Source of the DNA: Haberlea rhodopensis | Taxonomy: Eukaryota; Streptophyta; Magnoliopsida; Lamiales; Gesneriaceae | NCBI GenBank assembly: GCA_907163345.1 | Contig: CAJQUN010000420.1 | Coordinates: 420,977-484,976, forward strand | Length of the DNA stretch: 64,000 bases | Direction: 5' to 3' | Shown here: one piece after another, positions 12,011 to 23,207 of the stretch | Layout: every line of letters begins with the position of its first letter | Position numbering within the stretch: position 1 is the stretch's first letter | The notes under the pieces: model-generated | The model's input: only the letters and a program-made list of their open reading frames with translations | Databases searched by the model: none | What the model was told of the DNA's origin: nothing | Position numbers and translations under genes: made by a program

Positions 12011-12745
12011 CAATAGCAAACCCTTCGAAAAATGCCAGCAAAATCGAACCAAAGTTCATCAAAAATTAGAGGGATTTCAGGTGAATAACGACTGAGGGAC
12101 GGCGAGGATTACCCACAAAAAAATCGGAAGAAAATCGTCCCAAAATCGGACGAATTCGGAAATCCGAATCGCGGCGCTTCCTGGCAAGATCCGAACGAAA
12201 TCCTCGACGAAACTTCGTGATATTGGTATGGAAAGAAGCGCCTGGGAGATACGAAGGCGGTGGCGGTTTGGACGCGCCGGAAGGAGCTCGGACGGCGGCG
12301 GGCGCGGCGGTTTAGTGGCGAGGGGTCTGAATGTGCGCGATTGCAGAGAAGAAAAGAGGGGGTTCGGTTTTTGTGCGTGATTTTACACCTTTTACTGTGT
12401 GTCCGAAAAAAAAATGCCCAACATAACATATTTAATTTTTTTTTGTACCCTGACCCGGTTTTGTACATCGAAGTGTCACCGGTGCACAGATATATTATTT
12501 TCAGACAACGATTGGGATTTATACACACCCCAAAAACCCAAAACTTAAATTCTTCATTTTAATTAATTTATCTCTAAAATATTATCGGAGTATATTTTAC
12601 AATCTCAAAATATTTTAGGATCCGATTAATTTGCCAGTTGATTCACTTGGTCAATTCCACTTCTAATTAATTCTAAAATTAATTATCAATAAAATCCAAA
12701 TCATATTCAGTCCAACAAATGATTAATAAAAATCTAGACATCACA

Positions 12746-12797
12746 ATTTTCAATTTAAATCGAGTTTGGTTTAAAGATTTTAGTGCAAATGTTTTTG
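12746..12797 (+). mobile_element. Remnant of Tekay 5' LTR fused to gag
   Basis: About 50 bp matching 16820-16872 in the Tekay 3' LTR runs directly into gag-like coding sequence. The rest of the 5' LTR, the primer site and the gag start are missing, so a deletion joined the LTR to gag. The switch point lies in a short TGTTTTTG similarity. Confidence 0.75.
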
Positions 12798-13440
12798 GGA
12801 TATGTGCCGCATATTGCCGCTAATGCTAATGCAAAGATGAGACATTTTCTTAAAGGACTGAGACCAGAACTATTTGATAGGGTGCTATCAAATAACCCTA
12901 TGATATTTGATGAGGCGCTGACACGAGCTGAACTAGCAGAGATTGGGATCAGTGCTTACGGTAATGTTGTGCCGTCACCGAGGTAGCCTGTTGATAACTT
13001 GAGGCCCAGAGGGGAAATGTTTAAGTCCAAAGGAAATTCATCTTTTTCTAAACCAAGCAATAGACGTTACGAGGTACGTCACATAGTAGATCACAGAAAT
13101 GTTAATCACTCCAACGGGGGGCCAGAGTGGATCTCAGGGATTTAGTTGCTTTAGATGCGGAGGACCTCATGTTATCAAGGATTGCCTAGCTTGTTTCGTT
13201 TGTGGCACTAGGGTCCACATGGCCAGGAATTGTCTTAATCAATATAGACGTTCCAGGGGTAATTGGGTTGGAATTTCAGAAGGGACGGTCCGTCAGAGAC
13301 AGCAACTTGCTCCTCGTCAGTTTGGAGGACAAACGGGAGGACAGATGGCCAGACCACCTCAGGGGCCACCTCAAGGACAAGTATTTGCATTGAATAGGGA
13401 ACAAGCTGAAGCTGCTCGAGATGAAGTGATTGCGGGTAAG
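12790..13440 (+). pseudogene. gag: Tekay-type chromovirus gag, truncated and frameshifted
   Basis: The first open stretch (to a stop at 12984-12986) resembles the C-terminal part of the gypsy capsid domain. It carries KMRHFLKGLRPEL followed by a helix-rich ALTRAELAE segment. A frame change then leads to a zinc knuckle at about 13150-13250 with the core CFRCGGPHVIKDC and a second, C-rich CFVCG element. A proline/glutamine/glycine-rich linker follows and runs into the protease region. The capsid N-terminus is absent. In life gag would form the particle and bind the element RNA; this copy cannot. Confidence 0.85.
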
Positions 13441-13850
13441 TGTTACTTGTGTACTTATTCTGCTTTTGTCTTATGGATACTTGTGCATCTCACTCTTTTG
13501 TTTCGTCAAGTTTTGTGACGAAATATCTTTTGTGCTCGTCTCCGTTGCCCTAGCCTCTTATGGTATCGACACCCATGGGATTGAGTGTTTCAGCTGCCAG
13601 AATTTCGTATGATTGTTGTATTTCTTACGAAGGGAATGAATTGAGGGCAGATTTGATAGTCCTGGAAATGGTTGATTTTGATTGTATTGCGGGAATAGAT
13701 GTTTTGAACAGATATTGGGCTATTATTGACTGCTATCAGCGTATAGTAGAATTTCAGACTGAACAGGGAAATAGATGGACATTCTATGGTCAAGGTTCTA
13801 AGCCCTGGGTTCCTTTGCTAATTGTTAAATCAAGTGAGTGAGGGATATCT
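13441..13850 (+). pseudogene. pol: Tekay-type protease domain, broken
   Basis: The aspartic protease active site is recognisable at 13476-13487 as DTCA, where the family has DTGA, so the glycine is replaced by cysteine. It is followed by SHSF in the same frame. The rest of the domain reads in another frame at about 13560-13841, with VDFDCIAGIDVLNRYW near the usual hydrophobic-D-I-L-G/N core. The changed active site and the frame change make it non-functional. Confidence 0.85.
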
Positions 13851-13859
13851 TATCTATGC

Positions 13860-14675
13860 CATGGATATCCCAGATCAGAGAAAAGTGGAAGTTACTGATA
13901 TATCAGTGGTAGCAGAGTTTGTTGATGTGTTTCCTGAGATAATTCCGGGTTTTCCGCTAGTACGAAAAGTGGAGTCTGAAAGCTCAGCTGCAAGAATTGA
14001 TTGACCAAGGTTACATACGCCCTAGGAAACCTTGGGGAGCTCCAGTGTTATTCGTAAAGAAGAAAGATGGTTCGATGAGATTGTGTATTGATTATCGGCA
14101 GCTTAATAAGGTAACAGTGAAGAATAAATACCCTCTTCCCCGTATTGATGATCTATGCAGGGGACTTCTGTTTACTCAAAGATCGATTTAAGATCGAGAA
14201 ATCATTAGATATGAGTAAGAGATGAGGATATACAGAAGACTGCATTCCGAACGAGATATGTGAACTATGAATTCTTGGTTATGCCGTTCGGATTGACTAA
14301 TGCACCTGCTATTTTATGGACTTGATGAATCAAATACTTCAACCATTTATGGATCAGTTTGTAATTGTCTTTATTGATGACATCTTAGTATATTCCAAGA
14401 ATAAGGTGGATCATGACTTGCATCTGAGGACAAATGTTGTAAATTTTGAGAGATATATAGTTGTTTGCTAAATTTAGCAAATGTGAATTTTGGCTAGAGA
14501 AGGTGGTATTTTTGGGACATGTAATATCGAGGGAGGCATAACTGTTGATCCTAGAAAAGTGGAGGCAGTATTACAGTGGTCTGCTCCGACTTCAATAATA
14601 GAGATTCATAGTTTCTTGGGTTAAGCTGGATATTATAGACGATTTATAGAGGGTTTCTCCAAGATTGCTAAGCCA
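13860..14675 (+). pseudogene. pol: Tekay-type reverse transcriptase, broken
   Basis: Blocks in order: VFPEIIPGFP (the linker before RT), LIDQGYIRPRKPWGAPVLFV, KKDGSMRLCIDYRQLNKVT, then an interrupted stretch, and FIDDILVYSK with the catalytic FIDD at 14370-14381. Several stops and frame changes occur, notably after 14190 and around 14300-14680. The order protease-RT-RNase H-integrase is that of Ty3/gypsy. Confidence 0.9.
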
Positions 14676-15180
14676 TTGACACAGCTGACCCAGAAATGGG
14701 TTAAGTTTCTATGGTCAGAAGCTTGTGATTATAGTTTCCGAGAACTGAAGCATCGTTTAACTACAACTCCAGTGTTAATCATACCGAAAGAGAATGAAAG
14801 GCTCATTGTGTATACTGATGCATCCTGGCAGGGACTAGGATGTGTTTTGATGCAAGATAAGCACGTCGTAGCGTATGCTTCGAGGTAGTTAAAACCTCAC
14901 GAGACAAGTTATCCTGTACACTATTTGGAGCTAGCAGCTTATGTTTGCCTTGAAAATGTGGAGACATTATTTGTATGGGGCCACATTTACGATATTCACG
15001 GACAACAAGAGTTTGAAATTCTTGTTTACTCAAGCTGAATTGAATATGAGACAGAGGAGGTGGATGGACATGTTAAAAGATTATGACCGTGAGATTGAAT
15101 ATCATCCGAGTCGAGCAAACTTGATAGCTGATGCTCTGAGTCGTAAGGTGTGGCACACTGCTGATGATATGAGCCATTTA
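14676..15180 (+). pseudogene. pol: Tekay-type RNase H domain, broken
   Basis: The frame starts with a thumb/connection segment and carries VYTDASWQGLGCVLMQ with the first catalytic aspartate. A stop follows at about 14886. The domain resumes at about 14935 with FTDNKSLKFL and ends with the conserved LIADALSRK, the usual end of gypsy RNase H. Confidence 0.88.
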
Positions 15181-15300
15181 TCGGCATTATTCAGTTCTTG
15201 TTGCCATTTGGGTCATGGATTTGACATATCTAAGTCACCCGTTCAAGTATCAACACTGTTGGAGGAACCAATCATATTTGGAAATATCAGGGAGGCACAA

Positions 15301-16510
15301 TGATCAGATGAGGAGGTTCAGAGATGGGTGCATGTGATTTCTCAAGGTCAGGCATCTAAATTCAGAATAGCTGAAGACGGTGTTTTGCGGCTTCATCGTT
15401 GGGTAGTTCCTAATGTACCTGGACTACACCAAGAACTTTTACAAAGAGCCCATTGCAGTAAGTTTAGCATGCATCCAGGAGGCAAGAAGATGTATAATGA
15501 TCTATGTTCCCAGGTTTGGTGGAAAAGAATGACGCAAGATGTGACAGATTTTGTGCGAAAATGCTTGATTTGTCAGCAAGAGAAAGAAGAAAGACAGAGA
15601 CCTGGGGGTGAATTACAGAGCTTGGAAATACCGACTTGGAAATGGAAGCATGTATCGATGGATTTTGTGCCCCACTTGCCAAGAACTTCTTCAGGGCGTG
15701 ATGCCATATGGGTCATTGTTGATAGATTGACGAAGGTAGCTCATTTTATACCGTACAACATGAACTTTTCATTTGTGAAGATGACCCAGTTATATGTTCG
15801 TGACGTGGTTAGACTTCATGGTATTCCAGTGTCTATTATATTGGATAGAGATCCTAGATTTACATCACATTTATGGGAAGGGTTACAGTCGGCTTTGGGT
15901 ACTGAAGTGAGGTTGAGTACAACGTATCACCCACAAACAGATGGACAAACTGAGCGTACTATACAGAGATTAGAGGATTTGTTGCGTACTTGTGTGCTGA
16001 GTTTGATGCTACGTGGAAATACTCCTTACCCCTGATTGAGTTTTCTTATACCAACAATTATCAGGAGAGCATTCAGATGGCTCCATTTGAAGATTTGTTT
16101 TTGGCGTCGATGCAGATCTCCTTTGTACTGGGACGATGTAGACATAATTTTTCTGATATGGTTCGAGAAATGGAAGGAAAGGTAACAGTTATACTGCAAA
16201 AGATGAAAGCAGCTCAGGATAGACAAACTGCTTATGCAAATAGACGACGACGACTGTTAGAATTTTAAGTGGGTGATAGAGTATTTTTGAAAATATCTCC
16301 ATTCAGGGGTGTTGTACATTTCAGTATGCGAGGGAAGTTGTCACCAAGATATGTGGGTCCGGCAGGGTGTTCGTAGTTTGGCTTACATAGTTGCACTTCC
16401 GCCTTCATTGTCAGGGATATGTGACGTATTTCATGTATCAATGCTACGCAAGTATGAACCAGATCTGTTGCATGTGTTACAGTCTCCGAGGTATAGTTGG
16501 ATTCGAATAT
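15301..16510 (+). pseudogene. pol: Tekay-type integrase, broken
   Basis: The N-terminal zinc region includes HPGGKKMYNDL and CLICQQEKEERQRPGG. The catalytic core carries SMDFVPHLPR (first D), ILDRDPRFTSHLWEGL (second D) and the YHPQTDGQTERTIQRLEDLLR block with the terminal E. A frame change at about 15990 separates the core from the C-terminal part, which includes DVFHVSMLRKYEPD. Stops occur near 16033 and 16266. Integrase inserts the cDNA; this copy is dead. Confidence 0.9.
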
Positions 16511-16671
16511 TTCGTATGTGAAACGTCTGGTTTGGATTTTAGATCAAGCTGATCGTAAGCTTCGCAGTAAAGTCATTCCTATGGTAAAGGCTCATTGGGA
16601 CAGACGAGGTGTCGATGAGACAACGTGCGAGTCGGAGCAGCACATGATTTAGAGTTATCCCGATTTGTTTG
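16511..16671 (+). pseudogene. pol: Chromodomain at integrase C-terminus (Tekay type)
   Basis: After the HVSMLRKYEPD block the sequence reads a chromodomain-like segment with WILDQADRKLRSKVIPMVK and AHWDRRGVDETTCESE, then a stop and SYPDLF. This layout is that of the Tekay/Del chromovirus lineage. The domain is thought to guide integration to heterochromatin. At least one stop (near 16650) interrupts it. Confidence 0.85.
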
Positions 16672-16736
16672 ACGGTATGATTATTTATTTACTGCTTTCT
16701 AGCAAGTATGTTTGGTTTCGATGGCGAAATATTTAA

Positions 16737-16750
16737 TTGTTGGGGAGTAT
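16737..16750 (+). other. Polypurine tract, Tekay element
   Basis: TTGTTGGGGAGTAT immediately precedes the LTR start TGTGATGATCG at 16751. Confidence 0.75.
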
Positions 16751-17350
16751 TGTGATGATCGATTCTTTTTATTATTGTTAATAATTAAATTAACTGTGAT
16801 ATATTGGATTTGAGACTGGCTTTTCAATTTAAATCGAGTTTGGTTTAAAGATTTTAGTGCAATTGTTTTTGAGGATGTTTTTGTATTTAATTGTGGGTTG
16901 AGGGCCTTTGTGCATTGTAGAGCTTTTTGGGAGGATTTTAATGCAAAATTTGATGGGGTTGTCTTGTAGCAATTGGGTGTTCAAGCACCATTCCACCAAA
17001 TCATTTTACTCTCCTCTTGCCCTAAAAATCGGCCCATATCTTCTTGTTGCTCACCTTCATCCAACTTGATTTCTTTTAGGAAAAGCTTGGGGGTAAGTTA
17101 TTTATGTGTTTAGATGGTATTTTATTTGATTTGGATAGAATTTGAATTAGTTTTCTTTGTAGATAAGCTTTGAAAAGTTTGATTAAATTAAGTTTGTTGA
17201 TTGTATAGATTTGGCGTGGGCTTGAGTTATTTTGTGTTGATTATTGGTCACTTTAAGCTTGTGGATGTTGGGATTGATTGGGAGTAGTGGTGTGTTTTGT
17301 TTAGGAAGGTTTTGGATTGGTAAATGGAGGATTATTTCGTGTTACAGAAC

Positions 17351-17508
17351 TCACGATCGATCGCATGCAGACGGAAGTTTGGCACCAAATTCTGAGGGCC
17401 AACGATCGATCGCTGGGTTGTAGCGATCGATCGCAGAAGCTTTCTTTCTGAAAAAATTTATTTGGCGAACGATCGTGAGCCAGAGGCGATCGATCGCCGG
17501 GTGCAGGA
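17351..17508. repeat. CGATCGATCG palindrome cluster 1 (Tekay LTR)
   Basis: About five sites, most with the self-complementary core CGATCGATCG (one shortened to CGATCG), spaced 20-50 bases apart in otherwise non-repeated sequence, often extended to GCGATCGATCGC. Only the core recurs, so this is not an ordinary tandem repeat. Confidence 0.85.
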
Positions 17509-18362
17509 TTTTGAAAAAAATGTTAGTGGTTCCAAATTTTGAGTTATGGTGTTTATGATTGATTCTATTACTCCATAGACGGTTATTGCTTGAATTTGAT
17601 ATTGTGGGGTTGAGCTTAAAGTGATGCTAATGAATTAAAGTCTAATGATTTAATGGCTTTGTTAATGAGTTTTTATTGTATTGATGAATTCATGTAGAGC
17701 CTGCACAGACCTCTGGACAGAGAGGAGGATAGCTCAATAATAATATTGGACCGAAAGGTACGTAGTGATGCACGAGCAATGCGATAGTGTTGAGTTATGC
17801 TTAAATGTATATGTAAGGCCTCAAATACCTTAAGCATTTATTTGGACATAAGTGTACTCAATTAAACAAGAAGAAATGAGGTTCTATATCAATAACACCG
17901 GCATTCGATGGGTTTACAAAAATTCAATATTCAAATTGATTACATCTTCATTACAAGAACGTGATAATCTACTAGTTCATCCTACTAGTTCAAAAGATTC
18001 TATTCAAAATATCAACGCCCTTCTATATTGACAAAGACTTTACCCTCTAAGCCCATCAGAGTTTATCCTTGCCTCAATCTTCCTTGCCAAAAGTTCCTAC
18101 AGGAATAACCCACCGTCCATGAGCAAATATATCGTTCATTAATCAAAATTCAAGAGCAATAATATAAATAATTGCATAAGACATTCATCATGTATACTCC
18201 CTGAAATGATGCATCAACATATTCTCGTCGGTCGTTCCTGTTCCATAACTCATGTACACAATCATCAGCTCACAATATAAGTGTTTAACTCTATAATTCA
18301 TTCATAGGTAACGATACATATCGATATCCACAATTCTCACGCAACTGCTCCGGTCTTGTTAT

Positions 18363-18520
18363 AACATCGGTAATTTAGTACCCCTCGCTTCGACATATAA
18401 CGACATTATATAATACCCCTCGCTTTGACATGACAGCGGCATGATCATCGCTTCGACATGACAGCGGCAAGTATCATATTTCCATCGCTTCATATGATAG
18501 CGGCAAGTACCCTACTCCTC
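18363..18520 (-). repeat. AGCG stem-loop modules in solo LTR
   Basis: Four to five modules of the AGCGGC...CGCTT type with A/T-rich loops, for example around the CATGATCATCG and AAGTATCATATTTCCATCG loops. Some have lost the first stem pair (ATAACGAC in place of ATAGCGGC). Confidence 0.65.
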
Positions 18521-18809
18521 TCTCGAATATAACAACCACACGGAACATCCAAACATACTCAAATACATATCAATGCACATTGCATAACTACAATAGCATA
18601 ATTGCACCACCAATTGCTCGTACGTCATTCTAGGTACCTGTTTGTCTTTTTCACAAAATATGAGACAATTCAGATTATCCCCTTTGTTGTCCTTGTACTT
18701 GGGAAGGCTCTACACAACCCAACAATAACATATTAGAAGCCATAATATAGTCCAATACCAAAAATCTTATCAATTTAAACACAAACCAATAATTCCACCA
18801 TTCTATGCC

Positions 18810-19026
18810 TCGCGATCGATCGGCCCCAGTGCTCGATCGATCGCGAGGCGATCAAACTTGGCAACAATTCGCTGCCCTCCTCGATCGATCAAGGAGATTC
18901 ACCGATCGATCGAGAAGTCGCCTCGATCGATCGGTAGTTGCGCTCGATCGATCGAGGAAGAGTTTTATCCTCAGACAAAATCTCTGCTGCTCGCGATCGA
19001 TTGAGGATTTTTGCTCGATCGATCGC
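18810..19026. repeat. CGATCGATCG palindrome cluster 2 (solo LTR)
   Basis: Eight to nine sites with the core CGATCGATCG or a one-base variant. Flanks vary between CTCGATCGATCGAG, ACCGATCGATCG and GCGATCGATCG, so pairing often extends beyond the core with different bases. A 127-codon frame across this stretch is only the repeat read through. Confidence 0.85.
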
Positions 19027-19654
19027 CGAGCTCTGTTCTTCCGAGAAATCCCATTTTCCTACATATCTAACCATACCATGCACATATACATGTATAACTC
19101 AAGTATCTCAACTTCAATACTCAATACACCATATAATACTACAGTTTTCAACATCAATCTCCATTTTCTAACAAGAACTTTAATCTAAGTTCAAAATGAA
19201 AGCATGGAGGGAAAATGCTAAGCAAGAATGAAAGAGGAAGATGGAGTGTGTGAGAGTGCAGATTGAGTGGATAAAAGGTGTTTCAAGTCCAATCCATTGC
19301 CATCAACTTTTAACACACTATTGCTAGTTAATTAGGATTTAATCCAAGTGCTTAGTAACATAATTATATCAAAGATATGATTAGGATTTAATTCATATGA
19401 TCATGTATAATCATTTCCAATCCCTTCCATTTCAACACACTTCAAAATCATCAAGCTTTTATTCATCTATTACTCAAGTTCTCATTTGATTAATAGAAGT
19501 CAATCCATACTCGGTTTACCTCCATATCGAGTGTACTTACAATTACGTAATTATTCCATAATTACCATAATCAAGTCATAATTCATTTAGTTATATTTGA
19601 GTATCACAGTATAAGCTAAACTATGGTGTTTACGAAACAAACGTTTTGAAAGTA

Positions 19655-19853
19655 TTATTGGACCGCTATTATTATAGCGATGAATATTATGGGATTGCTA
19701 TTATTATAGCGATGAATATTATTGGTCCGCTATTATTATAGCGATGAGTATTAATGGACCTCTAGTATTATAACAATGAGTATTATTGGACCGTTATTAT
19801 TATAACGATGAGTATTAATGGACCGCTATTATTATAACGATAAGTATATCGAT
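19655..19853. repeat. Array of CGCTAT/ATAGCG hairpins, about 36-bp period
   Basis: Six units, each with CGCTAT-TATT-ATAGCG or a variant followed by ATGAATATTAT-like linker. Unit 1 is at 19664-19679. The fifth unit (19792-19807) reads CGTTAT-TATT-ATAACG, so both sides of the stem changed together. Others carry one-sided changes (TGCTAT...ATAGCG and a final CGCTAT...ATAACG). Confidence 0.85.
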
Positions 19854-19870
19854 ATGTGTATTGATATGAT

Positions 19871-21348
19871 TGTTGGGATATGCCCTAAGACAAGTCATTA
19901 GATGATTGTTTATGACATACAATGTATTATGATTTTATAAATGACAAATCATTATTATATTTTATTCGAATATCTGTGCAATATGAATTGATATATAAGT
20001 TAATGTCCTTAGAATAATATTGTATTGTTCTTAAAGATTGTCCCTAGTCAAGTATTATCGTGAATTAGGATGATGATAATGCATTAAGACTAGTATGTTT
20101 TGATTGATGAATTGTTCATAGATATGAGATATCAAATCAACACATGGGTACATGTTAGAGAACGATGTACTGGATAGACCCACCATGAGAATGCTACATG
20201 GATAGTTATATGAGTGTCATAAGCAATTCTCATAGTGATAATAATGTATGTAATCCTTACGACTTGAGATCATCAGAGATCCCAACATAAGGAGTTATGT
20301 ATCTTGATATTGTCAAACGTTACCTGTAACAGGGTAAACTATAAAGGCAAATATTGGATACACTACGAATTATGTAGAGGGGTGTTAATTGATAAAGAAA
20401 GGATTTGTCCCTCCTATATAACAGGAGAAGTGTTTGGGCCCTTGATCAAGTAAGACTAAAATGCATGGCCGTGCTTGAATGAGTCGATATGTGATATCGA
20501 GCTTATTCGTTTATTCTAGTTCTACTTGGGGATCAAGAAATAAAGATTGAATATACGAGTATGACTATTCCATGACTCGTGTTCAATCTAAACACATTGG
20601 ACAAAGGGATTAAGTTACATGGTTAATATTATCACAAGTTCTTAGGTTATGTCGAGTCAATGACATTCTTGTAATTTGGGTAGCCTTGATGTGTTGCTAG
20701 ATACCATTCATTGCTTGTGACATAAAATGAGATTTTATGTCACTTCCAACATTCCAAGATCCTATCGGGTCCCACAAAAGATTAAATCGATAAGGGGAAT
20801 TAAATTCATTGGATGAATTAATTAATTAAGAAGAGTCTTAATTACATGATTATAAGGATTTAACTAAATCATGGGTTTGGGCCCATGAAGCTTTAAGAAA
20901 GTCTTGAACCTTTAATTAAATCTAACATATAAATGATATCAAGGTTAATTAAGAATTAATCCTACATATCATAAAAACCTAATAGCCACTCTCACACTCT
21001 CTCTCGGCCGCCGCCTCTTGCACTGGACCACACGGCCACCGCAGCCGTGTATAGTGTTTTGGACGGTTGTCGATTGATCGGTTTTGAACCGTGAGTTTAG
21101 CTCCTATTTAAGAACGAGTTTAGCAACTTGTTCTTGAACTCCCTTTCGATTTGATCGTGCGGATACCGTAGAGATGAAGGTGAAAATTTTTGTTCGTGAC
21201 TCGAGGTGCTACAACGTGGAATCTGCTTCAAACACGCTACAAGGGTGAGACTCTTTTAATCATTCCGATATGAATACTCTGTATAGGTCCTCGGTTAGGA
21301 ATCCATTATTTTATTTCCGCTGCGCACTTGTGTGTTGGAGTCCTTACA
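19871..21348 (+). mobile_element. Ty1/copia 5' LTR, 1478 bp
   Basis: It starts TGTTGGGATATGCCC and ends GAGTCCTTACA, followed after one base by the tRNA-Met primer site. It matches 27197-28457, except that the later copy lacks about 217 bp, and matches the minus-strand solo LTR at 46475-47978. It sits in the Tekay 3' LTR. The TSD partner of the left flank (ATGAT) is not found because the right end of the copia block is truncated. Confidence 0.92.
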
Positions 21349-21349
21349 G

Positions 21350-21362
21350 TGGTATCAGAGCC
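21350..21362 (+). other. Primer-binding site, initiator tRNA-Met, copia
   Basis: TGGTATCAGAGCC, one base after the LTR end. It is the 13-base complement of the plant initiator tRNA-Met 3' end. Confidence 0.93.
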
Positions 21363-23207
21363 GTGTTCAAAGCTCATATCGAAATTATGTGGTTAATGGT
21401 TTAATCATATTTATAATTATATTGCATGCTTTAAAACTGTATAATTCATATATGATATGGAATAAATCGAGTTTGTGAAAATCATCGTATAATTGTATTT
21501 GATATAATTGGCGAATTATTGTATACGATACAAGAATGCGCAAAATCGAACCCTTGGCACATTATTGTTCAACCACCATCACACTTGACCCATGGCTGCC
21601 ACATGAGGGCTAGGGTTTTCGAACCCTTGGCTCGAGATGGTCTAGCCGTTGTGGCTCATGTTTGTTCATGGAGGTATCGAAACATGGCTATGGTTTAGAA
21701 CCCTTTTGGCTCGATAAAGTTCATATGTGGCGCATGATGGTTCGATCATTGTTCACGAAAAATAAAGGTCGACGGCTAGGGCCACATGAGGGCTAGGGTT
21801 TTCGAACCCATTGGCTCGAGATGGTCAAGTCGCCACCGTCATGGATCATGCATGGTCGGGCCATGGCTCATGGCTAAGATTTCGAACCTTTAAGGCTCGA
21901 TAAAGCCATGGACGGCGCTAGGGTTACGAACCCTTATGGCTCATTGAGTCACGGCCGTCGTTCATGGCTCAACGATAATGGGCCAAGACTTAGGCTAGGG
22001 TTTCGAACCATAGGCTCATGCGTGCTCCAGCCGCGTGGCTAGGGTTATTCGAACCCTTATGGTCCATGACTTGTGACGCGCCAAGTATTGTGGCATGTGA
22101 TGTCCCAAGCGTACGATAATTTTCATAAAATTTTATTTTACAGTTTTAATTAGAATTAAATTTTAAAATGTTTAGAATTTAATTAATTAAATGTTATAGC
22201 ATGTTTTATGTGTTGTTTGAGCATGGTGCATGGTTATAGCCCTATGGCCTATTAGATAGGATTTTGTGAATGTTTGTAATTTAATACAGCCTGCGAGTCG
22301 TGCCTTCTCTAATTTTCCTAAATGTTATCCCTCCCTTATGTTCCCCTCGAATGTGACTCGAGGAATTCTCTATATCTTGTAAATGTTATATAGTATAGTT
22401 TATTTCATTGATGGAGATCAACGAAGACGGACCATGGTGCCGGGGTGAGAAGGTCATTCACAAAAGGGAGCCAAAGAGGTGCTTGGAGAAGTAACCTTAG
22501 GTGGACTTTTAGGATATTCTCATTGGCTTGAGAAAATCGTTAGTATGGGCTATAACCATGTCACGTTTACTTTATGTTGATGTATGAGATGCATGTTTAC
22601 TGTTTTATTTAATATTGATGCTTGACATATATATATATATATATATGTAGATATGTATATATTCATATATGTACCAACATGTTTTCTATATTAATAAAAT
22701 CATGAGATCAATAAATCCCTCTTATAATATTAAGTTTTAAGATGCCTTCCAATTAAAAATACTCGTCAAGACTTCGATTGAACATGTGTGGGTTTGCCAA
22801 AGCAAAGCACCGTGACAATCTTAGTAAAAAGTGAAAGGATAAAAGTGATATCCGTGTTATTTTAAAATTGGGTTCGACTTAACTAGCGTTATCTCAATAG
22901 GATTGGGAACCTAGAGGCATGGAGTTGGATAATAATTCATTAGATTAATTTGAACAAAGTGTTGTTCGTCCAACTATCCAAGAATTGCATGTGATTGTAA
23001 TTGACAAAGAGTTGTCTACCTAAATAGCCGAGTCTTGGGCGATTAGCCAAAGCTAACTCAAGATTAAGTGAAATATGGATCTTGGCCCACTAAAGTTTTC
23101 GAGGGTTGATAATTTTAAACAAAATAGTGGGAGTGTCATTTAATATAAGACCATATTAAATGATTAATATCATAAACTTATTTTGCATATTTATATTGTA
23201 GATATCC
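21363..23207 (+). mobile_element. Copia untranslated leader with AGGGTT/AACCCT hairpins
   Basis: 1.85 kb without a long frame. Between about 21540 and 22090 it repeats a degenerate unit around GGCTAGGGTT...AACCCTTGGCTC. Clear stem-loops are at 21612-21627 (AGGGTT, loop TTCG, AACCCT), 21940-21954 (loop ACG) and 22041-22057 (loop ATTCG). A (TA)n microsatellite lies near 22629-22650. The leader ends at the gag start codon at 23208. Confidence 0.8.

Larger units (their letters stand above)
9644..12745 (-). mobile_element. Family B 5' LTR, complete, 3.1 kb
   Basis: It starts TGTAAGGCCCC and ends GACATCACA on the plus strand, flanked on the left by the primer site. On the minus strand, TATA-like GTATAAATCCC lies near 12520, followed by a GC-rich leader (about 12230-12340). 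The GTACGT inverted repeat is at 10767-10782. A 60-70 codon minus-strand frame occurs in both B LTRs (5233-5439 and 11524-11730) but resembles no family and is probably fortuitous. The element is inserted in the 5' LTR remnant of the Tekay element, which resumes at 12746. Confidence 0.9.
17812..19608 (-). mobile_element. Solo LTR, Tekay-like family, minus strand
   Basis: It starts TGTAAGGCC and ends GAGTATCACA on the plus strand and is flanked by the 5-bp duplication GTATA at 17807-17811 and 19609-19613. There is no interior sequence, so it is the product of LTR-LTR recombination. It contains AGCG-type stem-loops (18363-18520), an altered GTACGT repeat (about 18620-18635) and a CGATCGATCG cluster (18810-19026). 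It resembles the LTRs at 33393-35235 and 50135-52146 in layout. Confidence 0.9.
16751..19870 (+). mobile_element. Tekay 3' LTR, interrupted by a solo LTR and cut by the copia insertion
   Basis: It begins TGTGATGATCG after the polypurine tract. The LTR sequence is 16751-17811 and 19614-19870, with a 1.8-kb solo LTR between. It carries a CGATCGATCG cluster at 17351-17508 and a short-period hairpin array at 19655-19853. A degenerate GGTACGTAGTGATGCACGAGCA at about 17758 marks the place of the GTACGT inverted repeat. Its 3' end is not seen: the copia LTR starts at 19871 and the continuation was not recognised after it. Confidence 0.8.

Noticed and set aside
18805..19188. 127-codon frame rich in DRSR repeats
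   Set aside because: It is the CGATCGATCG cluster translated; similar serine/arginine-rich frames occur over the other clusters and on the opposite strand.
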